Below, piece after piece: positions 16,028 to 26,385 of a stretch of DNA of 45,456 bases. A program made the translations under genes and the position numbers. Within the stretch, counting starts at the first letter, position 1. Each line of letters begins with the position of its first letter. The notes beneath the pieces are model-generated. The model searched no databases, had not been told where the DNA came from, and saw only the letters and a list, made by a program, of their open reading frames with translations. This stretch comes from Chloroflexota bacterium (GTDB taxonomy: Bacteria; Chloroflexota; Anaerolineae; CG2-30-64-16), in contig VGOD01000020.1 in NCBI GenBank assembly GCA_016876015.1, forward strand, positions 1 through 45,456, read 5' to 3'.

Positions 16028-17452
16028 TCAGACAGCCTTCCCCGGCACGCGCATGCGTTCGGGCACGAAAAAGCGCCGGGCGTTCATCAGCGTGCTGGGC
16101 AGTTCAGTCCAGAAACTCCTCTTGGACACCTTCTCCCACACCCGCCTGGGCCGATAGAGGTAGAAACGGCGATAGGCCTCTTTCCACTTGCGCACCACCA
16201 GGTCGGGATCGTAGTTGGGCATGGTGAAGCGCGCGCGGTCAGAGTGGATGGCGTAGTCCTGCCATTCACGCGCGAAGACATTGCCATATTTCTGGATGAC
16301 CTCGTACATTTCGGTGCCGGGGTAGGGGGTCGCCAACATGAAGTTCGCCAAATCCGGATCGAGCTCCAGGGCCAGCCGAATGGTCTTTTCCATCGTCTCC
16401 TCATTCTCCTCCGGCATCCCGAAGATGAAAAAGCCCATAGTCTGGAGACCCGCGTCCCTGGCCCAATGGAAGGCGTTGCGCACCTGCTCCAGCGTCTGCG
16501 CCTTTTTGATGACGTGGCGCAGGATGTTCGGATCGCCGCTTTCGACGCCGAAGCCGACCCGCTTGCAGCCGGCCTGCTTCATCAGTTGGAAAAGCTCGGG
16601 GTCGGTGTGGTTGACCTTCATGCCATGCACCGTCACCCACGGCACGTTGTTCAACCCTTCGGCGATCAGCGCCCGGCAGAGACCCTTGGCTCGGTCCAGC
16701 TTCAGGTTCCAGATGTCGTCGGTCAGGCCGATCTCGGTGGCCTTGAGGTCGCGCGCCAGCCAGCGCCATTCGCCGATCACGTTCGCGATCGAGCGTGGCC
16801 GCCAGGTGTCGCCGGTGATCGGTTTGGAACAGTAGGTGCATTTGTACGGGCAGCCGCGGCTGGTCATGATCGTGTAGGCGCGGGCCTTCGGGTCCAGCCC
16901 GTCGGTGAGCGGCTGAAGGTTGGCATAGCGGGTGATCTTGAACAGATCGTGCGCGGGATAGGGAATGCTGTCGAGATTGGGAATCAAGCCCGCAGGCGGA
17001 TTCGCGGCCGTCTCTCCGTTCCGCCGCCAATAGAGGCCGTGGACCGTCTCCAGGGGCCGGCGACCCTCCAACGCGGCCACGAACTCGACAAGACTCTCCT
17101 CAGCCTCGCCCTGAATGACATAATCCACCTCGGGGTGCGCGTCGCTGATGGACTCCCCAGGCAGCAAGGTCAGGTGCGGGCCGCCGAGCACGGTGATCAA
17201 GCCCAGGCGTTTGCCCTCTTTGGCCATCTGCCAGGCGTCCACGATCAGGGGCGTGACCGCCGAGATGCCCAGCAGTTCGTAGCGACCGCGGCGCACGACA
17301 TCCTCGAGCGAATCTTCCTCGACGGCCGCGTCGTAGATGCCGACCTGGTGGCCGTTTTCCCTGAGCGCCGCCGCCAGGTAGCCCAAACCCAGGGGAATGT
17401 GCTTGCGCTCATTCCACAACGCCGATTCAGGGCTGGCTAATAGAACTCGCAT
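16028..17452 (-). CDS. B12-binding-type radical SAM protein
   Basis: 474 residues from ATG 17452 (MRVLLASPE). Residues 1-130 form a cobalamin-binding-type Rossmann domain ([33 protein letters not shown]) without the DxHxxG base-on motif, as usual for this class. The cluster motif is C201-x3-C205-x2-C208 ([15 protein letters not shown]), followed by [16 protein letters not shown] and [15 protein letters not shown]. Such enzymes carry out methylations, ring contractions or C-C bond chemistry on unactivated carbon; the substrate cannot be told. It clusters with other genes of the same architecture. C-terminal ~100 residues ([13 protein letters not shown]) are typical of uncharacterised members. 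Confidence 0.88.
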   Translation of the reverse strand: MRVLLASPESALWNERKHIPLGLGYLAAALRENGHQVGIYDAAVEEDSLEDVVRRGRYELLGISAVTPLIVDAWQMAKEGKRLGLITVLGGPHLTLLPGESISDAHPEVDYVIQGEAEESLVEFVAALEGRRPLETVHGLYWRRNGETAANPPAGLIPNLDSIPYPAHDLFKITRYANLQPLTDGLDPKARAYTIMTSRGCPYKCTYCSKPITGDTWRPRSIANVIGEWRWLARDLKATEIGLTDDIWNLKLDRAKGLCRALIAEGLNNVPWVTVHGMKVNHTDPELFQLMKQAGCKRVGFGVESGDPNILRHVIKKAQTLEQVRNAFHWARDAGLQTMGFFIFGMPEENEETMEKTIRLALELDPDLANFMLATPYPGTEMYEVIQKYGNVFAREWQDYAIHSDRARFTMPNYDPDLVVRKWKEAYRRFYLYRPRRVWEKVSKRSFWTELPSTLMNARRFFVPERMRVPGKAV

Positions 17453-17471
17453 GTCGGTAATCCTTCTGAAG

Positions 17472-17678
17472 TTAGTCGGAAACCACCCAGGCCGCGTACA
17501 GCATCGCCTGCCGTACATCTTCAGTGACCAGCTCAGGATATGCTTCCAGCACTTCACGCACTGACTTTCCCCCGGCCAGCATTTTCAGAATGACGCTGAC
17601 CGTGATCCGCATGCCTCGAATCGTTGGCTGGCCGAGGCAAACGTTAGGATTGACAGTGATGCGGCCCAGGCGTTCCAT
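17472..17678 (-). CDS. DUF433 (VapB45-like) small protein
   Basis: 68 residues: [60 protein letters not shown]. This is the full DUF433 signature, a helix-turn-helix-like fold often paired with a DUF5615/PIN-like toxin. No toxin partner is adjacent here; the gene lies alone between two radical SAM genes, 20 bp and 15 bp from them. It may be an orphan antitoxin or a regulator of the cluster. Confidence 0.8.
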   Translation of the reverse strand: MERLGRITVNPNVCLGQPTIRGMRITVSVILKMLAGGKSVREVLEAYPELVTEDVRQAMLYAAWVVSD

Positions 17679-17693
17679 AGTTGCACGCTCCTT

Positions 17694-19055
17694 TCAGCGA
17701 TAACGGTGCAAGAACTCGCGGCGATAGCCGATATCGGTGCTGAAGCTAGAGACAAAGCGGACGCGGGCTTTGGCTAGCGGATGGCGTGACCAGGCGCGAA
17801 AACCTCGACGAACGATCTGGGCCGGGTGAAAGAGCTGCCTGCATAACCAGTCGTACCCGTTCGCCAGCTCGGCCGGCGTCATCTGCGCGGGCAGGTAAGT
17901 CACGTGGTTGGTGTCGTACTTCGCCCAGGATAGACCGTCGCCGTCTGCCGCGTCGTGCGGCAAGATGCGCCCCGCGGCGAGCAGCTCCCGGCGTTGCTCT
18001 GTGGCCGGATAGGGCGTGAGAATGGTGGCGCTGACGCCGTCTAGCTCGCTGGTGCGCACGAAGTCCCTCGCTGCCTGGAACGTTTCCACTGTATCGCTGT
18101 CGAAGCCAAGGACGAACAGGCCGACCACGTTGATGCCATGGGCATGGATGCGTTTGATCACCTCTCGGTGATGGGCTACCTCGCCCCGGCCCTTGCCGCC
18201 CAACTCCTTGCGATTGCCAGGGTTGACCGACTCGAATCCGATGAAGAACTTGTCCAGGTGCGCCTCGCGGGCCAGGTCGAGCAAATCCGGGTAGTCGGCC
18301 ACCATCTGTTCGGCCTGACACGTCCAGCCCTGCAGAGGCAAGCGGGCCAGCGCACGGAAGAGCTGCTCCATGTACTCCGGGTAGAGCCTGAAGTTCAGGC
18401 CGAAGTTATCGTCGGTCAAGAAGAAGCGCCTGAGCCGGCGCCGCTCGATCTCCTCGACCGCCTCCGCGATCGGCCGCAAGCGCATCTTTCGCCCCGAGAC
18501 GCGAATGGCCGTGCAGAAAGTACAACTGCGCGGACAGCCGCGTGTGATCTCCAGATAGGGGGTCCAGTAGTTGCGATGCTCGTCCACCTGCTGTAACACC
18601 CGGTCTTGCAGCGTCGCCACGCCCGAATCCAGGGGCGCCCACTCCTCGTCTACGTACCGCTGCTGCAAGACGCCGCGGTCGAAGTCCCGGATGATCTGCG
18701 GCCAGGAGCGATAGCCCTCGCCCACCGCGATCACGTCGGCCCACGACTCGACTTCCTCCGGCGCCAGCGTCACGTGTGCGCCGCCGATGACGACGGTCGC
18801 GCCCTGCCGCCGAATGCGACGCGCCAGCAGCTTTGCGCGGTCAATCAGCAGCGTCTTGGCGCTGATGCCGACCAGATCGTGCGGGCCGAGGGTTTCGATC
18901 GGCAAACGCATCAGATCCTCATCCCAAATCTCGACCGGGATTGCGAGCGGAACGAGAGAGGCCAGGCGCATCAGGGTGTAGGGTTCGCTGGTGGCCCGGC
19001 CAAAATAGCGGCCGTCGCGACCCGGCTGGATGAGGATAGCCCTACGAATCGCCAT
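17694..19055 (-). CDS. B12-binding-type radical SAM protein
   Basis: 453 residues. Start ATG 19055 follows GGGGAGC and overlaps the end of the upstream SPASM gene by 14 bp, so they are translationally coupled; the open frame continues upstream in the wrong frame of that gene. An N-terminal cobalamin-binding-type domain (VVIGGAHVTLAPEEVESW, IAVGEGYRSW) precedes the cluster motif C174-x3-C178-x2-C181 (ITRGCPRSCTFCTAI). Later motifs: RRFFLTDDNFGLN, KFFIGFESVNPGNRKELGGK, LFVLGFDSDTVETF. The short interval and DDNFG motif resemble members acting on large substrates, but this is not diagnostic. Substrate unknown. Confidence 0.87.
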   Translation of the reverse strand: MAIRRAILIQPGRDGRYFGRATSEPYTLMRLASLVPLAIPVEIWDEDLMRLPIETLGPHDLVGISAKTLLIDRAKLLARRIRRQGATVVIGGAHVTLAPEEVESWADVIAVGEGYRSWPQIIRDFDRGVLQQRYVDEEWAPLDSGVATLQDRVLQQVDEHRNYWTPYLEITRGCPRSCTFCTAIRVSGRKMRLRPIAEAVEEIERRRLRRFFLTDDNFGLNFRLYPEYMEQLFRALARLPLQGWTCQAEQMVADYPDLLDLAREAHLDKFFIGFESVNPGNRKELGGKGRGEVAHHREVIKRIHAHGINVVGLFVLGFDSDTVETFQAARDFVRTSELDGVSATILTPYPATEQRRELLAAGRILPHDAADGDGLSWAKYDTNHVTYLPAQMTPAELANGYDWLCRQLFHPAQIVRRGFRAWSRHPLAKARVRFVSSFSTDIGYRREFLHRYR

Positions 19056-20133
19056 GATCGCTCCCCGATTCGCCGCCCTCCAGCCTGGCGGCATTGTAGT
19101 TGCCGCGCGACCGGAACGGCGTCGGCTTCCACCACGCCCACTCGGTGCACGAATCACACGGCGAGACGCTCCCCAGGTCGTTCGCCAGATGCCGGCGGCG
19201 CAGCTCTTGCATCTGTGGGCCGTTCCAGTTCTCCAGCACGCGCACGGTCCCGTCGGCGCTGCGCACGTTGCCCAGGTCATAGAGCAAGTTGAAGTCGCGG
19301 TCGCACATGGCGATCCGGCCGTCCCAATAGACATGGGTGTGATACCACAGATTCGGGCACGGATAGCGCCGGGCTGGCCTTTGCCCATCTTCCGGCCGTA
19401 GCGCGTTGATGTCGGTCACCTGGCCGGCCCAGGAATCGAATGGCTTGACGCTGATGCGATCAACACCGGGCAATCGCCACGCCCGCACGAACTCCTCTAC
19501 TTCGCCAAGCGTCTTCTCCATCTCGATGATCTGGAGGTTGACGAGGGGTGCGCTGTAGCCGCCTGCGTGTTTTAGCTCGACAAACCGCCGGATATTGGCG
19601 TTGGTCTTTTCGTAGTCGGCGTTGACCCGGATTTGCTCGTAGGTTTCCGGGCGCATCCCGTCCAGGCAGAGGTAGATCGCGCCCAGGCCACTGTCGAGAA
19701 TCTTGCGCGCCCGCTCCTCGTTCAATAAGGTCGCGTTCGTGCTGATCTCGCTGTGCAGCCCCTTCTGCCGGCAATAGGCGATCATGTCGAACAGGCGTGG
19801 GTGCAGCAGCGGCTCGCCCCAGATGTGCAGCGTGGTCGCCTGCACCCAGGGCGCCATTTGATCCACGATGATCTTGAAAAGCTCGAAGTCCATGTAGCCC
19901 TTTTTGCGCACCTGCTCCTTGCGTCCGGTCGGGCACATGATACAGCTCAGATTGCAGATGTTAGTGGACTCGATGTAGAGTCGCGACGGCGGCGGCACGA
20001 AGCGGGTCTGGCCTGTCTCATACGCCAGCCACTTGACCGGTTCCAGCAGGCGGTTGCGCTGCCAGCGGGTGGCGAGCTCGAGTTTGGCGAGGAGGGCAGG
20101 TTGGTAGGTTGGTAGATTGGTAGATTGGGTCAT
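19042..20133 (-). CDS. Radical SAM/SPASM domain protein
   Basis: 363 residues. Cluster motif C60-x3-C64-x2-C67 (ESTNICNLSCIMCPTG), followed by IWGEPLLHPRLFDMI and HSEISTNATLLNEE. A C-terminal SPASM-type domain supplies auxiliary cysteines (YPCPNLWYHTHVYWDG, MCDRDFN, SPCDSCTEW). The domain order is the usual one, unlike the gene at 15045. The first 12 residues (MTQSTNLPTYQP) are encoded by an 8-bp tandem repeat and no ribosome site precedes ATG 20133, so the true start is uncertain. Overlaps the next gene by 14 bp. Probable peptide or cofactor modification; no precursor gene seen. Confidence 0.87.
   Translation of the reverse strand: MTQSTNLPTYQPALLAKLELATRWQRNRLLEPVKWLAYETGQTRFVPPPSRLYIESTNICNLSCIMCPTGRKEQVRKKGYMDFELFKIIVDQMAPWVQATTLHIWGEPLLHPRLFDMIAYCRQKGLHSEISTNATLLNEERARKILDSGLGAIYLCLDGMRPETYEQIRVNADYEKTNANIRRFVELKHAGGYSAPLVNLQIIEMEKTLGEVEEFVRAWRLPGVDRISVKPFDSWAGQVTDINALRPEDGQRPARRYPCPNLWYHTHVYWDGRIAMCDRDFNLLYDLGNVRSADGTVRVLENWNGPQMQELRRRHLANDLGSVSPCDSCTEWAWWKPTPFRSRGNYNAARLEGGESGSDHGDS
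20101..20130. repeat. 8-bp tandem repeat at the 5' end of the SPASM gene
   Basis: Units TTGGTAGG, TTGGTAGA, TTGGTAGA and a partial TTGGGT. The same unit type recurs in the gap near 24640-24725. Confidence 0.7.
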
Positions 20134-20151
20134 TAAGGAGGCTCGACTTGT

Positions 20152-20619
20152 TCAAGCGGAACCGAAATAAAGGACGTTTTCAGCCGGATCCACAGCAAAA
20201 CGAATCCGGCTCAGAAGGCCGTCCAAGCCCAGGAAGTTGGGATAGACCCACGTCTGTTCCGGTCTCAAGATGGGCACAAAGACCGTGGCCTCGACCATCA
20301 GGTCTTCCCCGTCGTCTGCCAGCAAAGTGAGATTCGTGCGCACCAACCGGCCGGCGAATCGTTCGCCGCGCACGTTGAGCCAGTCCAGCGCAATGTGTTC
20401 CGTCCGCGATATCAGATTCCATACCTCGGCCAACTCAGGATCAAGGATACACCAGGGCGCTCCCGTATCCACGATCATCTCAATCGCGCGACCTTGCGAT
20501 GGAGCAACCGCAACTACGATACGGGCGTTGCGTTCGTCCCCAGGGTAACGATCAGCGTAATGGGTTGAACCGACGGCAAAACCATCGCGGATCAAGAGCG
20601 AATGAAATCGAGGCGTCAC
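20152..20619 (-). CDS. Retropepsin-like aspartic protease domain protein
   Basis: 155 residues. The catalytic motif is D51-T-G (EMIVDTGAPWCILD), with a downstream region NFLGLDGLLSRIRFAVD matching the flap and C-terminal strand (G-[LIV]-DG-L) of single-domain bacterial retropepsin-like proteins, which act as dimers. ATG 20619 overlaps the stop of the upstream DUF5678-type gene by 4 bp (ATGA), so they form a coupled pair. Cytoplasmic, no signal peptide. Substrate unknown; in this cluster it might process a peptide, but that is speculation. Confidence 0.75.
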   Translation of the reverse strand: MTPRFHSLLIRDGFAVGSTHYADRYPGDERNARIVVAVAPSQGRAIEMIVDTGAPWCILDPELAEVWNLISRTEHIALDWLNVRGERFAGRLVRTNLTLLADDGEDLMVEATVFVPILRPEQTWVYPNFLGLDGLLSRIRFAVDPAENVLYFGSA

Positions 20620-21101
20620 GGCAGCACTTTCACCACGACTGTATCTGGAGTATCAGTTTCCGGCCCGATCTGTTGGCTTAGATTCTTCAGGGTTGGCGAG
20701 ACGCCTAGCAGAATGCCGTTGCGCACAGCCACCCACTGCCCAGGATACTCGTGACTGTGCTGAGACAGCCAGGCCCGCGATGCTTCGCCGTGATCCCCTT
20801 GCGCCGGCCGTGTGCCCACGACGACCGGTGGTCTCAGCACACGCGCGGCCTGCTGAAGCTGTTGGCTATCAGGGAATATCTGCTGCCCTTTCTGCGCCAA
20901 CTCCATTGCTAACGGCGCCAGGTCTAGCGTCAGCGCCAAGCGGATCGCCCGCCACAGGTCTTCCGCCTGAACAGTGTCCCATCGCATCTCGCGCGCCAGA
21001 CGGATAAACAGGTGACGGTCATCTCGGGCAGCCACGTCTTCCAGCACAGAGAGAGGGTCACGGATGGTCCGCCCCCTTTGACTTCTTTGTGCCGCGGACA
21101 T
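20616..21101 (-). CDS. DUF5678-like protein coupled to the retropepsin-like gene
   Basis: 161 residues from ATG 21101, which follows a strong GGAGGTGA; a frame to 21161 has no such site. The C-terminal 45 residues (YPGQWVAVRNGILLGVSPTL) resemble the small DUF5678 domain, frequently encoded beside retropepsin-like genes. The N-terminal part is helical (LARDMRWDT-like, LWRAIRLALTLDLAPLAMEL) with no recognised motif. It overlaps the protease gene by 4 bp. Function unknown. Confidence 0.65.
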   Translation of the reverse strand: MSAAQRSQRGRTIRDPLSVLEDVAARDDRHLFIRLAREMRWDTVQAEDLWRAIRLALTLDLAPLAMELAQKGQQIFPDSQQLQQAARVLRPPVVVGTRPAQGDHGEASRAWLSQHSHEYPGQWVAVRNGILLGVSPTLKNLSQQIGPETDTPDTVVVKVLP

Positions 21102-21523
21102 CTTGTCACCTCCAAGAAAGTCAACGAATCGTCTCTTCAATTTAGGGTAGGGTAGATGCAAAGATTCTACCGAAACACAACCGGTATGAAGACCTGCTCG
21201 ACAGGTACTCCTTCGGCATGAGCGCCCCCACGCCCCACAAGAACGTTATCTACCCCACAAGTATCGTGGAAGACGGTCGCGCCTTCAAATTCGTCGAAGT
21301 GCCACAAAGCACGCGTTTGCGTGTCACAAGCAAAGGGAGACACTGGTGGAGTGAATCCCTCACTATAGCGGACAATGGCTCATGGTCTATCCCCCCTCGG
21401 CAAGAACCCTCACCTGACGATGCACGACACCGAAGCCCAATACTACCACATGACTGAAAGAAATCAGCACCTACAAGATGTGGTATCACAACCCATCCGT
21501 TTATCCGTTTTCCATCCGCTGCT
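21102..21523. other. 422-bp gap in the radical SAM cluster
   Basis: GC content drops here compared with the flanking genes. A plus-strand frame 21218-21457 (79 residues, MSAPTPHKNVIYPTSIVEDG at its start) and a minus-strand frame 21250-21546 are open, but neither has a clear ribosome site or a recognised family. No hairpin terminator or promoter is convincing. Confidence 0.3.
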
Positions 21524-23026
21524 TCACTCCCACGCCCGCACCTCATCCTTCGGCGCGAGGGCGCGGAATCTGGGAAACAGGCCCATATTCAAGATCGCTT
21601 TGGCCGCCTCTCGCACCGGCCTGACCCGCGACATCTGCCAGACACGCTGGCCCCAGGCGGAGCCGAGATAGCGGACGAACTTACGTTTCTCCTTGGCCGC
21701 CAGGAAGCGTTCGCGCGCCTGGATCGCCATCTTGCTCAGCACGTCATCGCTGACGTCCGACACATTCATGAAGGGCGCGATCTCGCTGAGGTATGAATTG
21801 TAGTAGTAGCTTTTGGTGAAGTCGGCGCTGTAAACCGTCTCCGGGTTCCTGTGCACCAGCTCTTCCCACAACTCGGTGCCGGGGAAAGGGGTGGCGATGG
21901 AGAACATCGCTTCGCTCAACCGCAGGCTGGCCGCGAACTCGATCGTCTCGTTCATCGTGCGTTCGTTGTCGCCGGGCAACCCCAGGATGAAGTAGCCCTT
22001 GCTCATGATGCCGGCGTCTTCAGTCCACTCGATGGCCTGGCGCACCTGATCGAGGTTGATGTGCTTGGCCGTCTTCTTGAGGATCTCCCCGTTGCCCGAT
22101 TCGATGCCGAAATGGATCTGCCGGCAACCGGCGCGGTGCATCTTGCGCAGCAACTCCGGGTTGACCCGATCGACGCGCGCCAGGCAGCGCCAGCGCACAT
22201 CGAGGTTTTGGGCAATGAAGTGATCCAGGATCGCTTCCAGCCGCTTGACGTTGATCGTGAACAGGTCGTCCATGAAGTAGAAGTTGCGGACGCCATAGCG
22301 GTCAATCAGGTGGCGCAGCTCCGCGACGATATTCTCCGGGCTGCGCTGGCGATAGGTGCGGCCGACGATGCCCTTGAAGCAGAAAGAGCACTTGTAGGGG
22401 CAACCCCGGCTGGTGAGCACCGTGAGCATCTGCGCGCCGTCGGGCGCGTAGAGCGGATATGCCTTCAAGTCGAAAAGATGCCGCGCGGGGAAGGGCAACA
22501 CGTCCAAATCCGGGATCAGCTCACGCTCGCCGCCGTTGACCACGTTGCCGTTTTCGTCCTTGTACCACAGCCCTGTGATCTTGCTCCAATCGGTGTTCGA
22601 CCGGCTGAAGCCTCGACTCCGAAACTCGTCCAGCTTGATGGCGCGCAGCCAGTCGCGGAAGACGTATTCCCCCTCGCCGTAGACCAGGAAGTCGAGGTTC
22701 GGATTCGCCAGGGTCAGCTCGGGCAGCGTGGTGGCGTGCGGCCCGCCGATGATGATCGGCGCGGGCAGCGCAGCCTTGAGCAGCGCTGCGGCATCCTCGA
22801 CGCTCTTGTACGAGGTCGTCATGGACGTGAACGCAATGACATCCGGGCGCCAGGCCACGATTTCAGCGACCGCCTCGCCGATCGGTCGTGTGGGCCGTAG
22901 ACCCATGTCGAAGATGGCGGTCTCATGCCCTTCTTGTTCGGCGATGGCCGCCAAGTATCCCAGACCCAGAGACGGATAGCTGTTGACCATCTCGTGCCAC
23001 TGGGGGCCGATTAACGCGACTTTCAT
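21524..23026 (-). CDS. B12-binding-type radical SAM protein
   Basis: 500 residues from ATG 23026 (MKVALIGPQWHEM), chosen because the homologous neighbours begin identically ([16 protein letters not shown]). N-terminal cobalamin-binding-type domain: [43 protein letters not shown]. Cluster motif C209-x3-C213-x2-C216 ([15 protein letters not shown]), then NFYFMDDLFTINVKRL, IHFGIESGNGEILKKT and KGYFILGLPGDNERTM. C-terminal tail (AKEKRKFVRYLGSAWGQR) of unknown role. Substrate unknown. Confidence 0.88.
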   Translation of the reverse strand: MKVALIGPQWHEMVNSYPSLGLGYLAAIAEQEGHETAIFDMGLRPTRPIGEAVAEIVAWRPDVIAFTSMTTSYKSVEDAAALLKAALPAPIIIGGPHATTLPELTLANPNLDFLVYGEGEYVFRDWLRAIKLDEFRSRGFSRSNTDWSKITGLWYKDENGNVVNGGERELIPDLDVLPFPARHLFDLKAYPLYAPDGAQMLTVLTSRGCPYKCSFCFKGIVGRTYRQRSPENIVAELRHLIDRYGVRNFYFMDDLFTINVKRLEAILDHFIAQNLDVRWRCLARVDRVNPELLRKMHRAGCRQIHFGIESGNGEILKKTAKHINLDQVRQAIEWTEDAGIMSKGYFILGLPGDNERTMNETIEFAASLRLSEAMFSIATPFPGTELWEELVHRNPETVYSADFTKSYYYNSYLSEIAPFMNVSDVSDDVLSKMAIQARERFLAAKEKRKFVRYLGSAWGQRVWQMSRVRPVREAAKAILNMGLFPRFRALAPKDEVRAWE

Positions 23027-23043
23027 TGGAGTGTAGCTTCCTG

Positions 23044-23124
23044 TTGGGTAGACGAGTAGACAAGTGGATAAGGAAACAAGGAAACAAGGGCACCTGCATC
23101 CTTGTCTACTTGTTTCCTTGTCTA

Positions 23125-23125
<1 letters not shown>
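23044..23125. repeat. Inverted array of short repeats between radical SAM genes
   Basis: Left half purine-rich (GTAGACGAGTAGACAAG, then GGAAACAAGGAAACAAGG), right half its approximate complement (CCTTGTCTACTTGTTTCC, then TTGTCTAC), separated by ~10 bp. It could fold into a long hairpin. The 9-mer CTTGTCTAC recurs twice near 41330-41360. Confidence 0.6.
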
Positions 23126-24621
<1,496 letters not shown>

Positions 24622-24634
24622 GAGAGAGCCTCCA

Positions 24635-24725
24635 CGTTGGGAACTTGGTAGATTGGTAACTTGGTAACTTGGTGGATTGGTAGCACTCATATGCACCAAT
24701 CTACCAACCCACCAACCTACCACCC
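24635..24725. repeat. Inverted array of TTGGTA-type short repeats between radical SAM genes
   Basis: Left half GT-rich (TTGGTAGATTGGTAAC, TTGGTAACTTGGTGG), right half AC-rich (ACCAATCTACCAACCC, ACCAACCTACC), about 12 bp apart. Same design as the 23044 element but with a different unit. Would form a hairpin in RNA. Confidence 0.6.
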
Positions 24726-24730
24726 TACCA

Positions 24731-26224
24731 CTAACTCTTAATCCCCATGAAATGCCTTGCCATCTTCAGCAAATCAAGCGGGCTGGCTTTGATCGGGTGA
24801 ACGCGGGTGTAGATAGCATAGCCGCGATAGAGCTTCTGGAACCACCAGAGCGCGGTATCAATGAGCCGGTTGTGCGGCAGATTGACCAGACGCCGGATCA
24901 GCGGTTCGAGCCAGGGCCATTCGACCCCCAGCGCAAAGAGGCGCTGCAAATGTTCGACCTGCGCCTTGTGCTTTGGGTCGTCGAACACCAGGATCGAACG
25001 CTCCCAGGCCACCTCGCCGATGTCATCGAGCGTGCCGGCCACCAGGCCGCTGTCTTGCGTGAACTCGCCCAGCTCGGTGCCTGGATAAGGCTGAAACAGG
25101 TACGCGTGCGCGTAACTGATGCAGGCCTGGGCGTTCAGGCGCATGGTGTCCAGATCATCCTCCAGCGTGCTGGTGGGCAGCGCCAGGATGTTGGTAGCCG
25201 TGATGTGCATGCCTGCGCCGCGCACCATACGGCCCGCCTGGATGATCTCCTCGCGGCTCATCTTGCGCTTCAACAGGTCTACTCGCAGCCTATCGTTGGC
25301 CGCCTCGATGCCCATGCTGACGGTATGACACCCGGCGCGCTTCAACAGTTCTACCTTGCGGGGATCTCTGACCAGCATGTTGGCACGCACGTTGCAGAAG
25401 AACGGCAGCCCGACCTGCCGCGGCCATTTCTCGGCCAACTCCTCCAGCCAGTCGTTGCGCAGGATGAAGAGATCGTCCACGAAGACCACCTGGTGCAGGG
25501 GCCAGCGACTAGCCACCGCATTCACCTCAGCGATGACATCGTCCACCGGCCGCTGGTGGCCGCGGCGTTCCCCGCGATAGATCTCGTAATACGCGCTGTT
25601 GAAGCAGTAGGAGCAGTCATACGGGCAGCCGCGCGAACTGATGAAGCGCTTGATGCCGCTTCGCGCCAGGATCGGGTGCTTGTCATAGATCAGCGCCCGA
25701 TCGGGCTGCGGCAGGCTGCCCAGGTCGCGGATCAGCGGCCGGGGCGGGTTTTTGACGATCTCGCCGTTGCGCTTGAACCACCAGTTCTTGATATCGGGAG
25801 AGAAAACCGGTTTCTCGGAGAAACCCGTTTTCTGTGCTTGCAATGCATCCGCCAGGTCTACAATCGCGGCCTCCCCCTCGCCGATGCAGACCCCATCCAC
25901 GCCTGGCTCGCCGATCATCTCTGGGAAAAAGGTGGCGTGCGGGCCGCCGAACGCGGCAAAGACCGGCCGGCGCCCCTGCGCTGTGTAGAGTGGATCGAGC
26001 GCGGCCCGCACGCGGCGATTCAGCTCGAAGTAGCCGCGCTGCGAGCCAGTCATCACGCTGTAGCCCAAGACATCGGGCCGATAGCCCACCGCGTACTGAA
26101 CCGGGTCCTCCAGATCAGCCACGGTCAGCGCGACGTCATGACCGGCGCGCTTCAACACGGCCGACATGGACATGAGGCCCTGCGGCTCGTAGCTGAGCTC
26201 TTGGGCGACGAACAGGATACGCAA
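24731..26224 (-). CDS. B12-binding-type radical SAM protein, TTG start, first gene of the cluster
   Basis: 497 residues from TTG 26224 (read [14 protein letters not shown]), preceded by AAGGAG at 9 bp. N-terminal cobalamin-binding-type domain ([49 protein letters not shown]). Residues ~130-143 ([12 protein letters not shown]) come from a palindromic element. Cluster motif C200-x3-C204-x2-C207 ([15 protein letters not shown]), then [34 protein letters not shown] and [14 protein letters not shown]. The other cluster genes lie downstream on the same strand. Substrate unknown. Confidence 0.87.
   Translation of the reverse strand: MRILFVAQELSYEPQGLMSMSAVLKRAGHDVALTVADLEDPVQYAVGYRPDVLGYSVMTGSQRGYFELNRRVRAALDPLYTAQGRRPVFAAFGGPHATFFPEMIGEPGVDGVCIGEGEAAIVDLADALQAQKTGFSEKPVFSPDIKNWWFKRNGEIVKNPPRPLIRDLGSLPQPDRALIYDKHPILARSGIKRFISSRGCPYDCSYCFNSAYYEIYRGERRGHQRPVDDVIAEVNAVASRWPLHQVVFVDDLFILRNDWLEELAEKWPRQVGLPFFCNVRANMLVRDPRKVELLKRAGCHTVSMGIEAANDRLRVDLLKRKMSREEIIQAGRMVRGAGMHITATNILALPTSTLEDDLDTMRLNAQACISYAHAYLFQPYPGTELGEFTQDSGLVAGTLDDIGEVAWERSILVFDDPKHKAQVEHLQRLFALGVEWPWLEPLIRRLVNLPHNRLIDTALWWFQKLYRGYAIYTRVHPIKASPLDLLKMARHFMGIKS
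25801..25833. repeat. Palindromic element read in frame in a radical SAM gene
   Basis: AGAAAACCGGTTTCT (25801-25815), 3-nt centre, AGAAACCCGTTTTCT (25819-25833): 15-bp arms with one mismatch. It is translated as [10 protein letters not shown], placed between the cobalamin-binding-type domain and the SAM domain. Confidence 0.7.
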
Positions 26225-26225
26225 T

Positions 26226-26375
26226 GCTGGCGACTCCTTATCGCAACCAGACCCACCGCATATGCATTGTTGCCATGAGACTCAACGATCGTGCCCTGTG
26301 TTCCAGCCAACAGCCCATATTCTGGAATATCGTGGACTAGCTCAATAACATCAAATAACTCAGTCCTTGCCCCTT
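26226..26375 (-). pseudogene. DUF4926-like remnant
   Basis: On the minus strand a frame reads ELFDVIELVHDIPEYGLLAG then [18 protein letters not shown], closely resembling the small DUF4926 domain (D-V-V-x-L-x-x-D-I-P-E-x-G-L-x-x-G-x-x-G-T-V-V). It lacks any ATG, GTG or TTG start after the preceding TGA, its C-terminal E-F-x-D-x-x-G segment is missing, and the frame runs into the next gene. I read it as a decayed gene in the gap between rtcB and the radical SAM cluster. Confidence 0.5.
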
Positions 26376-26385
26376 CGACCGTCGC

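Noticed and set aside
16019-17440. 473-codon plus-strand frame opposite a radical SAM gene
   Set aside because: Shadow of the minus-strand gene with C201/205/208 intact.
20148-20330. Plus-strand frame starting at TTG behind AAGGAGG
   Set aside because: It lies antisense to the retropepsin-like gene, which has DTG and coupled translation; no domain in the plus frame.
21218-21457. 79-residue plus-strand frame as a possible peptide precursor for the SPASM enzymes
   Set aside because: No clear ribosome site, opposite strand to the cluster, no leader/core pattern; kept only as a low-confidence note.
24677-26278. 533-codon plus-strand frame opposite the first radical SAM gene
   Set aside because: The minus strand carries the full SAM motif; the antisense frame has no recognisable protein features.
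26225-26385. Cobalamin riboswitch expected before B12-type radical SAM genes
   Set aside because: No cobalamin-box-like sequence or suitable folding was seen; the gap holds the DUF4926 remnant.
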